This document shows positions 28,001-35,998 of a DNA stretch of 64,000 nt, in pieces (position 1 is the stretch's first letter; each line of letters starts with the position of its first letter). The stretch lies in assembly GCA_016946835.1 (NCBI GenBank), contig JACVTC010000021.1, positions 475,001 through 539,000 of the forward strand, given 5' to 3'. The DNA comes from Neocallimastix lanati (nom. inval.). Lineage: Eukaryota; Neocallimastigomycota; Neocallimastigomycetes; Neocallimastigales; Neocallimastigaceae. A model generated the notes under the pieces. That model was not told where the DNA came from and made no database searches. It saw nothing but the letters and a program-made list of their open reading frames with translations. The position numbers were made by a program, and so were the translations under genes.

Positions 28001-31000
28001 AATATTATCCTCATCGTTATTGATATTTTCGGAATTATCATTTTCATTTAATGAAACTTTGTGAAAAATTTCAACAAAAAATTTTGAGACCTTTAATTTT
28101 GTTATTTTATGAGCTTCTTTGTATAATTTCGGTAAATCTTCTAATTGATCCGCTATTGGAAAAACAGAAATTGGATTATTTAAAATATTTTCCCTAATAT
28201 TCCTGTAATATTGAGTTATTTCGTTCTTTTCTTTTGGGTAATATATAGAAAAAATATTAATAACTTCTTCAATCCTATCGAAAGATTTAATGCATACATT
28301 TATTTTGTTAACTACTTTTTTATATAATTTAGAAGAGAAAGATTTTCTTCCTAAACAAATGAGAAATAATCTATTTTTTAAATTATTTTTACTTTTGATA
28401 TTTTTTTCCTTATCTAAATGATACATTATTTTCGCTAATTCCATAGAAATATCAAAACTATTGACTTTCTCAGTAATATCATTCATAATTTCAACTGTTT
28501 TCTTAATATAGTTTACATCTTTGAAAATAGAGTCTTCTATTTTTCTATTTTTACTTTCTTCATCCTTATCATTTCTATCTTCATCATTATTCACACTATT
28601 CTCATCACTGTCACTACTATTTTCACTATCATCATTGCTATTTTCATCATCTTCATTATTATCTTTATTATCACTATTACTTTTTCTATCAACATATACA
28701 TATTCATTAATTTCATCATAAACTTTATTATTTTTTTTAATATAATAATTAAAGTATCCCATAGGTATTAAATCAAATAATAATTTTAAATTTTCAGACA
28801 ATTCCTTATTAAAAATTTCATCCTCGGTTACTACTTTTCTTTCCAATTTCTGTAAAAAGCTAGCCTGAAGTTCTTTATTAGAAAATTGATTTAAATATAA
28901 TATAATTTCATCATTTGATAAATTATATATACTTTTAATTAATTTATCCACAAAAACCTTATTTAATTGATTACTAAAATTATTTAATATTGCAACAAAT
29001 ATTGTGTTAACTTCATTTTCAGAAAAATTATTTTTGGTAGCTTTAATTAATTCCTTTAAGCAATAATTATTGTTGTCATTACTTAATTTAAACAATGGAT
29101 AAATAATTTGTGCTATTTGTAAAAGGTCTAAATTATCTCTTTTCAAATTATTTTTACTAAATGTTTCAACTAATTGAGAAATAATTCGTTTCTGGGGCAT
29201 TTTGTTATTATATATATTAAACATTTTATAAAGTATATTTAAATGTTCAAATTTTTTTGCACATTGAGTGATTGAATCTAAAAAAAAGATGTAATGATTT
29301 TTAAATAAACGTTCATAATCATAATTATTTCCAATAAATACTTCACAAAATTTATCATCTACTTTATCTAAATCAATATGTTTTATTAAATATGCAAATT
29401 CATAATTATTTTCATAGCATTTATAGTATTTTAATGCATCCTCTTGTATAAATAAAATAATGTCAAGATTTTCAAATTTATCATTCTCAATCATATACTT
29501 TCCTGTGCAGTGTAATACATCATCTAAATCCTTAAATATATTTTTAATTATTTCATTTTTTTGATATTTATTATAAATTTCCTTTAAAGCTTTCAATTTA
29601 CTATAATCTTTCATTTTTAATTTATTGATTAGGCATGAAAATTCACTCTTCAAAGACTTTATATCTTTTTTATCTAATGGCATTTCCATTAATATTTCAA
29701 TGTATTGCAACAATATATCAATTTCAGTTGTTTCATCAGGTTTTGGACATTCACTAAATTTTATTTTTGGTTTTTCAGATAATATAAAATTAGCATTTAA
29801 ACAAAAAAATCTTATGTATTCATTATAATTAGACGCAAAGCTTATAATATCATTAAATGATAATATTTTATTCGATAACTCAAAAAATAATTGTAAATCA
29901 TTAGAATTGAAATTAGAGAAAATATTTTTATTTTTTATAACTAATTTCACGATTTTTTCATTTTTTAAAGCTATTTTAAATATATTATTAAATTTTTCTT
30001 GACCATTAAAATGATAAAATATTAAAAAGAAAAACTGTAATTGTAAATATAATGTTTCATCATCTCCAATATTAAAATTCTCAATAATATTAACTATTTC
30101 ATTATATTCCTTATTATTATAATTTTTAATACATATTTTTTTTTTTCTTTCTATATTTGAAATTAATAATTCAAAAGTTTCTCTTAAATTTGAAGGTAAT
30201 TCATTATAATTCTTTTGGTTATTTATTAAAGTAATAAAATAAATTAGTAGAAATTCAAAATCTAAAGATTTAGGTTTAAGAATAGTTTTTACAGAATCCT
30301 CAAGTAAAACTGGAATTAAATTTTTCATATGATGGAGTGTTAAAAAGTTTTTATAAATTACAAACTTTTGTAAATAGGATAATTTATATTCTTTATTTAA
30401 ATCATTTATTTCAGCTTTTCCAAATAAATTTTCATATTTATATTCATATTTATATGACTCTGTAAAAATAAATAATTTTTGATATTTATGGATAGTATTT
30501 CTATCGTGTGTAATACAATTCGAACGGTTATAATTCAATTTAATATTAAATTTCGCTTCAATTTCATCTTTTATATATAATTCTACCTTAAATAAATAAA
30601 TATTATTTTTCTGAAAAGAATTTAAAAATTCATTTACATTTAATTTAATTTTATTTCCTACTTTAACTTCAATCAATTCTTTTTCTAATATATAAACATC
30701 ATCAGCATTATTAGTTGTAAAAACAACATCAATTAATTCCTTTTTAAATAAAAATTTCTCAGCACATGAAATGATTAAATATATAGTTGTTGATTTTAAA
30801 TTGTCTTTTTCCTCAATATCACTCTCATCACTACTTTTGGGGAAATCATTGGAATCTAATTGAACAGATACTTCTGATGTTTCTTTAACTTCCTTATTCT
30901 TACTTTTCTTGTAATTTTCACTTTTCATATTTTCTTTAATATTAGATACTTCTTCATCATCTTTTGAATTTATGGAATTTTCATCCAAATTATCCTTTGA

Positions 31001-31249
31001 TAAATTTGATTCATCAACATTTATTTTTTCATTTTCAATAGATTTATTATTATTTTTATTATCCATGTTTTCTTTAACATTAGATATTTCTTTATCATCT
31101 TTTGAATTCATAGAATTTTCATTTAAATCATCTTCAGAAAAATTAGATTTATCATCATTTAATAATTCATATTCAGAATTATCTGTTACTGAAAAAATAG
31201 AATCATAATCATTTATTTCTTCACTCATAAAATCATCTGAAGAATCCAT
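16046..31249 (-). CDS. RNF213/mysterin-like giant AAA+ protein with RZ finger (5067 aa)
   Basis: One uninterrupted frame, close to the 5207 residues of human RNF213. The N-terminus (1-150) is acidic and low-complexity, followed by a long helical arm. AAA unit 3: Walker A GETGCGKT at 2161-2168 and Walker B WVFLDEIN at about 2224. AAA unit 4: the RNF213-type P-loop GKPGCSKS at 2489-2496, Walker B AIYFDEMGLAE at about 2560, and the signature FIGISNWPLDASKMNRGI. After this come the family blocks RYLLVETK, YGSSFEDD, and DPPFINRFEKH. An RZ-type zinc finger lies at about 4286-4325 (VGECGLPMETHACENC, then GG..H), followed by a helical C-terminal region. In RNF213 the AAA core drives conformational change and the E3 module ubiquitinates proteins, lipid-linked targets and bacterial LPS. 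No RING-type C/H array is visible between the AAA core and RZ. Acidic tracts lie at about 850-905, 2985-3080 and 3880-3930. Family assignment is secure; function in this organism is inferred. Confidence 0.93.
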   Translation of the reverse strand: MDSSDDFMSEEINDYDSIFSVTDNSEYELLNDDKSNFSEDDLNENSMNSKDDKEISNVKENMDNKNNNKSIENEKINVDESNLSKDNLDENSINSKDDEEVSNIKENMKSENYKKSKNKEVKETSEVSVQLDSNDFPKSSDESDIEEKDNLKSTTIYLIISCAEKFLFKKELIDVVFTTNNADDVYILEKELIEVKVGNKIKLNVNEFLNSFQKNNIYLFKVELYIKDEIEAKFNIKLNYNRSNCITHDRNTIHKYQKLFIFTESYKYEYKYENLFGKAEINDLNKEYKLSYLQKFVIYKNFLTLHHMKNLIPVLLEDSVKTILKPKSLDFEFLLIYFITLINNQKNYNELPSNLRETFELLISNIERKKKICIKNYNNKEYNEIVNIIENFNIGDDETLYLQLQFFFLIFYHFNGQEKFNNIFKIALKNEKIVKLVIKNKNIFSNFNSNDLQLFFELSNKILSFNDIISFASNYNEYIRFFCLNANFILSEKPKIKFSECPKPDETTEIDILLQYIEILMEMPLDKKDIKSLKSEFSCLINKLKMKDYSKLKALKEIYNKYQKNEIIKNIFKDLDDVLHCTGKYMIENDKFENLDIILFIQEDALKYYKCYENNYEFAYLIKHIDLDKVDDKFCEVFIGNNYDYERLFKNHYIFFLDSITQCAKKFEHLNILYKMFNIYNNKMPQKRIISQLVETFSKNNLKRDNLDLLQIAQIIYPLFKLSNDNNNYCLKELIKATKNNFSENEVNTIFVAILNNFSNQLNKVFVDKLIKSIYNLSNDEIILYLNQFSNKELQASFLQKLERKVVTEDEIFNKELSENLKLLFDLIPMGYFNYYIKKNNKVYDEINEYVYVDRKSNSDNKDNNEDDENSNDDSENSSDSDENSVNNDEDRNDKDEESKNRKIEDSIFKDVNYIKKTVEIMNDITEKVNSFDISMELAKIMYHLDKEKNIKSKNNLKNRLFLICLGRKSFSSKLYKKVVNKINVCIKSFDRIEEVINIFSIYYPKEKNEITQYYRNIRENILNNPISVFPIADQLEDLPKLYKEAHKITKLKVSKFFVEIFHKVSLNENDNSENINNDEDNINIDSLIINKTKKEFFNLKNLFDENTETKVDVLFLEEILSKINIDEIENEVNILVNIFVIDEKSKNDVYEKLILLHNRKSDINILSKILLLLNDFVMNSDSLRNKLNVIVTNLKNNPPLSTLMKLNEKLNELNIKILNKNTGSNAQAVIEKMYYKPELMKFIKDKKIDDIHQMGEFIDDSEDVYITVSDIDQLETCMRFIQDLTNKCDAFNMTEKRFLNEFMHLINHDDFRDIGIKFENSSGKYQDFHELYTNQLNPNELNKEHIKKIYNLSQFKLKFSYPEYICKVTYENNGRIFNKDFEEMLDLRDIALLRKKDQRGEDYFNICEIFANIISDIQEILRILNIISLKGYFEEMNFIIKVEQGNAFGYQEKYDNEIEIEPRNLKDLIIELNNIKDAQDEEVKHIYLSNSITSLIYGRQFSNLYRAITHSGKEKVGNNQINILNNILKYITNGNYKFNKRKNTILVRSNKEISLQQMFIEVSNYLNILFAIHKINLEKIYNKAFLLDDAKSGIYSYSCSLSDIEKNAVYCALSLTGNFPLAQTVLYCNKNTSEEEITSFIFRCIMCEFKALFILIKPESLRIEKKNLLIELLKELYSQEPKRMKSCLIVIYSKENKTKEIITEIEKLPYHKYYDFKLEDNDEKIVKIFPNVQIYSSELSGLGKSTEIENSFKTEKGNEDFEYIYFPLGGNINKDEIISRLLKLTDQKVALHLDLYESNQVELLREFLFSFLILRYYSKNENIFYYGKEMKIKVEIPNGFVDFKELFPIFDFFNNVHLTSNHLPPLIVPNDLLSNTQIVCNYFKYINYLNDRDIYVEGVSQNQFPNSIIATPLNKDECAQLLFQNLNIPNPNYYQIKSYINIVSEQLLLFSNSIYLNVVLLNEIKEVKRNLNNIRNLSNIRYYFVNSLTQITKHFITSSYDNILKGQNVTHAQQKGKIDVEKANEEAIELLTNKETFSIKKIRPSMILINEDGQSISEIVTCERDTEEYNMLKAIYNSDLIDDSRGVMDYRKLKPKEFLDEAKKVLNLFNPIDEEDSSGLKQLKPLNSIVKGYVFTADNFVKLILISLRLRTNIPVILMGETGCGKTSLIRIIAELKNNVMYTLNIHAGIEDDDIIQFLKEKNLYRDNSLNKIDEGIKNNGDTWVFLDEINTCNSLGLITEIMLKHSCKGEKIKRNVKFIAACNPYRLNTRRNEPIGLYDESRHLVRKLVYSVNPLPHSLLNFVFDFGTPEKEDIKRYISNMVLQILQNLIPNEQILKRIREIAEKAIYDAQEFIKHNFEISAVSLREIRRWGILFEWFLNLLKIPYIHRKFDFLSNEKLYLYSLNLSIYLCYYIRIFDKDKKNKFINLMKESFGKRFNFEKFPRKIQNLIADEVNLDKGIAKNRALLENLFTIFVCLNTKIPLFIIGKPGCSKSLSAQLIFKSMNGKDSFSEFFKHFPKVYTKSYQGSLTSNSKGVLKIFKKARESLKDKKLSKEIISAIYFDEMGLAEISKNNPLKVIHSQLEYDDNEEKVSFIGISNWPLDASKMNRGIHLSIPEPDKDDLKETALAIAESYDVRLNQDYKEYFEFLALTYYEYKDELKGDSQKFESVDVASYTKGSSGKRNIKEFHGTRDFYHLIKTASKLLIESNFTQDTYEIDSILNESIERNFGGLDKSIEIFKEIFKKYVPNINNNQEYNVMKCITNNIEDSKSRYLLVETKSSISHFLVTHILEKLGKKYTFYYGSSFEDDVSQGCYSAKVLNKIQDTMKNDNVMILKNLTSMYPSLYDLFNQNFRKVGDSNYARIALGNSNTQNYYVNDNLRCIVLLDRSEIEKQDPPFINRFEKHIITFKNLLNENEINVSKQIDQLFNEIIQNSSNKKLKIDLKYELINCDIEEIQGILYQLTETMKKKNRKGKNVVMNVEDIFKVNEQESSDEDEDKTYEIIEMERKDEGETLKDKENDNGNENDDEIDNENDSENNNDNDNDNENDNDNENENENLENKNINSKKNIQEINLNQNDESNEYYQTYIIEKIVPTFSQDLLFYAKNSDFNKKYKNEFKNILSIYLKEENEHKNLKSYLEKIKSKKHVIFTYSNILDSIFGNSNEKQIENEKYGKFTKSNTKNVFINQYNSERDIDEIINDYYSSDDYNLCALHFNINDSIHLSHINFLIENNENSLIDDEKLNNKVILIIIHLKRKMTYEKNNEDIKIHNRYLISHLTDWKQFFIDNLNGKDIKFKEIFEASNIELFNNKKLINLEDEFKRDLFHAFSLISYNFKINFTSIKNEEYIEEICNYINRNKELKQTIQKLIIRKIENIKENIIIKIFNDYNFEDNDVDFISIIIKYMKSIYNEALISTLIQFEKNNILSTKLCNEGMENTFFKNIYQEYINKFSNIIEKYSALSHVERIDVFLGITFPCIIPVFKEINNYTNILIDDYLENDYFNRQELFDVISEYFEVKSNLENNLKTEFERKYFVEILKNNEIGTEIENVNKFKLINEFFKDYIIYFLSKSNKTFFNRVILKFFNTLYELFISREGNENDTENNNLTFDNIIKFVLFIESYKEYLYPLCNFLCSMDLYISDFMNIYIYQISLKMFKISIKEISYVNDIFFNLYESIVYCILNIDHNFDEIPDENFENILNEIEVFTHILMKINIELRLTLKQILYLLDIIQVKEAFTKNGIPVKENLKIYFNILRQENSTYLIPDYIEMSENEYLIPIEKKSNHEPLNEEFLFLEETLSSQNNYSDLILKLLNNKMRISKDEQYRIKLLNILCSNNLFIYKSKFIFETILRKYKMTPINKTKENISQNESKNNLFNIGRNNNEEKENDKMMQENNEYEETDETDEEYSEEYDESDESDESDDEDDDGTGVRFLNELKKEKKNKIIVFLNRNSNICLDEVLLSLFEGKFSKYFELKKSKENLILNQSFDIFVNCVLNIEKEKCKITKNNKLAILYCLSYIKFYCYHLSKIIHEEDNEDFDIDEILEFLNKPSEFRKVIKIYILKILNLLLIGNYKHFLEFIDDKELFTNDFDFTEKVPCLFNYLFLQNDSFDEYKQIRKEYIMNKMENFKSSEGMIKLLNKNNNNKYNFFDLMINEEISNLTTSFNDNYYRKLSNFTVNIIKDLDMPLISKNTFAIFTDYNSIINQLPSIQNLKPNDYEILLYAYKFAFICSNSKENSFYSNIFSPNLLNIIKNVYIPGNEPNDDLLVESGDEIQKYIQSGGRDAIYMCSCNVWYRVGECGLPMETHACENCKQLLGGRNHVPVDRPGHVRIYIDEQQRQATNLRRSKLLRNLMVEVEQSRNLQIKGFKKVKRRFFVNKNKKVRNISNITYRILSFTFYSCILFIKMLGYIENNELENFYYSDIEKENGNKSLLFIISDIWRLIIEELSKRDIENIQCFLNMIMSEIYHVITENTKEMNTPKERNDFEQLCNGIIENAILNYKNYYDIYIRNNQQILEIKDETIKSILQETSDINNLPSEIYPLINYFNAANYPSNEMFYNQFMSIPNPIEQYPVITNYLNACQNEENIKFLENFHLINPFVTYMLEKYNNKISRKDAKEKKIKDELNNDNKMKRLFDRFKVGWKNIYKRLSNYDCHGQLTPKKITEKECLAYVLNDNLEDNYGKYIATAYKDFITYQNEFLKPLIKNNNNYEYLYPYSSQINKEIIVQRANKNEIVSLDIQNDLFNSFKDLIYTYSYRNFVNENGNINFLNYKDNKFDFYSIEVELSKILLPEKRLFFNEQRQDFITYAFEGFNQNENVILDFQEKLKKMGHLSNEEKANISNMTERIDYKLILFNLQSLFLYFNNKRNITGEEELDDEIEQLPGKIIKLDDDFIHSFRNLQCHLKLNQLIDCYEYVEFLNYDKIIKNISENAKVKLNEEQLKGLKKHFSKDDLLISKKELGQAVRKFVSRYLTSDRFKNFEWNIFALLKLKKELWSENVAADENEVHFDEEIEELEVLNINIGQSLHFYEKLGGERAEVKPNVESKSKSIKKNLKKKGRKFTDY

Positions 31250-31610
31250 TTCTTGAAAAAATTTATAATTAACTTTTTTAAATATTTTTAAAAATAATAC
31301 AAAAACAACAGTAACAAAAAAAAATAATTATAATAAAAATAATAATAAATAATATATAATTATAATAATACTATTAATAATATTTAGTATATTTTTTTGT
31401 TATTTTAATTCTAATTCTTTTTTTTTTTTTTTTGGGGTTTTGTTTTTGTTTATTATTATTATTGTTATTGTTATTGTTATTGGTATTATTATTATATTAT
31501 ATCGATTATGTTTTTCTCTTCTGTTTTTTATAAACAAACAAAAACAACAGCATTTTTCTATCAAATGTTTTTATGTTTTTATATATAAAATAATACTAAA
31601 AAAAAAAAAA

Positions 31611-31720
31611 TGGACATAAATCTAAACTTTTTAATTAATTAAATATGAATATGTTTAACTTTAATTAAATATATTCATATTATATTCATATTATATTTAC
31701 ATTATCAAATATAATGTCCA
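31611..31720. repeat. 110-bp MITE-like segment with short terminal inverted repeats
   Basis: Begins TGGACAT and ends ATGTCCA, with internally palindromic A/T sequence (ATATGAATAT, ATATTCATAT). The termini are only seven bases, so this could be chance or a tiny non-autonomous DNA element. Confidence 0.3.
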
Positions 31721-32398
31721 AAAAAAAAATAATAAAAAAAAATTCTTTTTATATGGAATTTTTAAATTTAATTATATATATTATATATATTATTATATAT
31801 ATAACATTATTTATTATTTAATAGGATTTTATACTTTATAAAATGGGTGAAAAAAATAAATGAATAAATAAATGAATAAATAATTTTCAATAGTGAGATT
31901 TATTAAAATATGAAGTAAATTATTATAATATGTTTAAAATTATATTTGTAAATTAATCTCTTTTTATTTGAAAAACATTATTATATCCTTTGTTAAAATA
32001 AGTTCATTGTATTTTTAGTAATTACAAAAAATCATTATTATATATTAATAAAGTTTAAATATTAAAATAAAAATTATTAGTTCTTTAAATTATAATGAAT
32101 TTTTTTTTTTTTTTTTTTTTTTTAAGAAATAAGCATTTCTTTTTACTAGTTAAAATTTAATATTGGTCTAAATAATTTATAGTATTTATTAAAAAATAAA
32201 AATTAATCAATAAGAAGTTTCATAATTTCATTTATATGTAAATGTACTATTATTAATTTTATTATAAATATATATTTATATTTTGTTATTAATATTAATT
32301 TTTTTAAATATTATAAAAAATAAAATCTTAAGATAATATAATTAAATTTATAGTGGTTTTTCTTTTTTTTTTTTAAAAAAAAAAATTTTATCCATTTT

Positions 32399-32443
32399 AT
32401 TATTATTATTATTATTATTGTTGTTGTTGTTGTTGTTATTCAC

Positions 32444-32500
<57 letters not shown>

Positions 32501-32503
32501 TAT
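32399..32503. repeat. (TTA)n with internal (TTG)n
   Basis: ATT/TTA units are interrupted by about six TTG units near 32420-32437, then TTA resumes. No coding role. Confidence 0.85.
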
Positions 32504-33099
32504 TATAAAAAATTCCAATTGTTCATTATAGAATAATCTTTAATAATAATTACACTTTTTTATAAAGAAGATAATAAGTAAAATATATAATTGAATATTT
32601 AGAGTTATTTATTTATTAATTTATTTATATAATAGAATAAAGTATCGTTAATTTTATTACAATGTTTATATATGTTTTTTAAGATTATACTAAATAATAT
32701 TATATAATTTATTAATACCAATAATTAATTATTTTATTAATTATATATTGAAAAACCTTATAATTGTAAATAAAAATATTACTTTAAAAAATTTTTTATT
32801 ATTAGTTTTTGTACCATATCCCTTATTAATACCAAAAATACATTTTTTTTTATAAGACAATATTTAATCCACTTTTCTACATAGTAATATTAATATAATA
32901 TTATTAATATTGAAAAACTTTTAATATTATAATAATTAGATTGTAAAATCACCGATCATTAACTACAGAGAGGTAGGTGCCAATAATAATAGTAGTAGTA
33001 ATAATAATAATAATAATAATTATAATAATAAATTAAATAAATAATAATAATAAATAATAAAATAATTAATAATACATAACGACCTGTTCTGGTTTAACT

Positions 33100-33124
33100 G
33101 ATTCCATAATATTATTATGGAATC
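33100..33124. repeat. Perfect 11-bp stem hairpin
   Basis: GATTCCATAAT, a three-base loop, and ATTATGGAATC form a perfect stem in an otherwise repetitive A/T region. Confidence 0.6.
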
Positions 33125-33879
33125 CTATAGGTAATATATATATTAATAAAATCTAATTATTTAATCATCAAAATAGTAATTATAAATTATATTTATATTC
33201 CTTATGTATATATATATATATATATAATTATAAAAAAAAACTTCATGTACTGTTTAAAAGATTTTAGAATTAATGTGCAAAAGATTTTTATTTAAAAAAA
33301 AAAAACTAAAAAACATTATTATATACTTTCCAAAAAAAAAAAAAAATTTTTTTTATTTTTCATAAAATTTTCTTATTTTATTTTGATGAGATATTTTTTA
33401 AATAATATAATATATATTAAATTATATAGTATTTTATATTTTGAATATATTTACCAAGATAAAAAACTATATAAAATAATATATAAGAAAGTATATTTAA
33501 ATATATATATAATTTTATTCTATAAAAAATTTTATATATTTCAAACAATTAATTATAGAATCAAATAATATTTTAATTTTTAATAATCTGTTCATTAATG
33601 TAAGGGAAGAAGAAGACTTTTTTGAAAATTAAAGTGATTAAAAATATTACTATAAAGATGTCAATATATGAATATATCATTAGTATTTTTATTTTTAATA
33701 GCTCAAAAGAAAAATGTGTCTAATTATACAATTAAACTCTCAACTTCTTTTATTTTTCAAATTATCATAAATTTATCAATAAATATGACTATACTAAAAT
33801 TTATTTTTAAAAAAAAAAATAAATAACCATAATAATAATAAAATATTATTTTGAAAATTGAAATTTATATAGCTTAGTT

Positions 33880-33925
<46 letters not shown>

Positions 33926-34162
33926 TAATAAGAAATTTTTATTAGAAAGAAGTAATTTAATAGATATATGTATGAGTTGATTCAATTATATACTAATACA
34001 TTAGAAAAATAATACTATAATATAAAAAGTTAAGAAGATAAAAAAGTAAAAATTATAGTTTTATAATAAATGTTGAATGAATTAAATATCTTTTAAAAAA
34101 CAAGGGACGATTAATTGAATATTAAAAAATAAAATAGAAAAAATAAAAGACATATTCTAGAA

Positions 34163-34197
<35 letters not shown>

Positions 34198-34299
34198 TAT
34201 TTAATTTATTTAAATTAAAAAAAATTTATCATATATAAAACTTCCCATAATATTTATATCATAATTAAAAAATTTTATATAATTTATATATATTTCTGG

Positions 34300-34720
34300 T
34301 ATGTACTGCTCTCGTTTTCAGCCCCCTTTTCAGTAGGTGAGAATATTGAAGTAGTCACTACACTTATATATAGACAGAAAATGTCCCTACTGAAAGTCTT
34401 ACTAAGTATTCAAAATTTGTGATCTAACATGAATATTACTACTGAGAATTTTACTAGTACGCTTTTTCTCGGAATACTTCTCCTAACTTCCCTTTGAAGT
34501 GAGGCTACTATAACCTAACCCATTTTAATTCGTATAAGCTCCCTTAGGGCAAAGGCATAAACGACACGACAGAAAGATTGAAATTTAGTCGAATATATAT
34601 CCATGGATACATAATATGTACCCAAATGCTAGTAATTAAATATATTAAATGACAGTACTTGCACAACCCTCTCAGGACCACTGTTAATATATTATCTCAT
34701 CTGTATTACTTAGGAGATTT
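34300..34720. other. Unidentified less AT-rich island
   Basis: About 420 bases stand out from the A/T spacer by G+C and sequence complexity, like the SINE at 14.9-15.4 kb. No long frame, tRNA fold or known protein motif was found. It is probably an old non-coding or degraded mobile sequence, possibly linked to the tRNA-like block to its right. Confidence 0.45.
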
Positions 34721-34798
34721 AGAGTAATAATAATAATAACAATGATAATAATATATATATATATATAAGGAGGAAATACTTACCTGTAACCCTAACCA

Positions 34799-34930
34799 TC
34801 AAATTCCATAAAAATCTTTTGTGAGGAAAACCTGGAAAATGGTCATAGAGCAGGATTGAACCAGGTGCCTTATGTATGCTAGCCTATGGACTAACAACCA
34901 GGAAAGAATCCGGTTCGATAGGATGATTAT
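34799..34930 (-). mobile_element. tRNA-like SINE fragment
   Basis: On the minus strand, CTGGTTGTTAGTCCATAGG resembles an A box and is followed after about 20 bases by GGTTCAATCC, a good B box. The order and spacing fit a Pol III internal promoter. Stems are degraded, so this is not a working tRNA. Sequence continues into a body with GGTTAGGGTTACAGG near 34780. No target duplication was identified. Confidence 0.5.
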
Positions 34931-35179
34931 TAAATCACTCTCAATCGCAATACTTTTAATTACAAGGATTAGCATAAAAACCTTTTTTTTTTTTGTTAAA
35001 AAATTTTTTATTACTAGTATATACAAAAAATATGACTGCGTATATATTAATTCATATTAACCTATTATTTTTATTATATATTTATATGCATAATAAATTA
35101 TAAAATATATATATAGTTTCAGTTTTTTAGTTACACTTTATGAATTAAAAAAAAAAAAAATTAACTATTCTATTATTAC

Positions 35180-35217
<38 letters not shown>

Positions 35218-35998
35218 AAATAAAATAAAATATTTATTTATATATGATAGATAAAATAATAATAATTAAAATTGGAGGTAAATACCTATGAATTTTATTT
35301 AATAATAAAAATAAAAGATGTAATAATAAAATATCATAATAAATTTTTTATTTACATACATAAAATACTAATTACTTTATATATAATTTAATATATTTAT
35401 ATATATATAGTTTAAGTTATTTTAGTTGAACAATTTAAAATAAATATTTTTAAATTTTATATATAATAGAATTTAAAACTAATATTTAATGTGTTATATT
35501 AATCAGTATCAAAAAAAAAAATATAATAATAAAATTCGAGAGAAATATTGTAATTAGTAAATAAAAATAGCAAAATAAAAAAAAAAAAAAAAAAAAGATA
35601 TTTAATATTTATTTATATTTAGAAAGAATAATTAAAAAAAAATAAGGAATAAAATATATATATAGTAAAAATAAAAAATAAAAAAAAGAAATAATTATAT
35701 TTCTTTATTAATTTATAATTTTATTATAATTTTTTTATAATAATAAAACTTTAAATATAAATTTTTAAGAACATCTAGAGTAATATTAATATTATTATTA
35801 TTATTAGTATTACTATTAATACTGTATTAATAATAATATTATTAGTAATCATTTATTATTAGTTTTAATTTTTATTTATTTTAATAAAAAATTAAAATTA
35901 TTTTTTTTTAAATAAAAATAAATATATTAAGATAAATTAAAAATAAAAATAAAATTATACATTTTATTTTACTTTAGATAGTTTATACTGATTCAAAT

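Larger units (their letters stand above)
31250..35998. other. Spacer upstream of the giant gene and of the first lectin-GT34 gene
   Basis: 4.7 kb between divergent genes, so it should carry both promoters, though no motif could be assigned. Mostly A/T with homopolymers (33881-33923 poly-A, 34166-34195 poly-T, 35181-35215 poly-A) and (TTA)n. Separate entries cover a small inverted-repeat element near 31.6 kb, a hairpin at 33.1 kb and a repeat-like island at 34.3-34.9 kb. No host exon was recognised. Confidence 0.55.
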
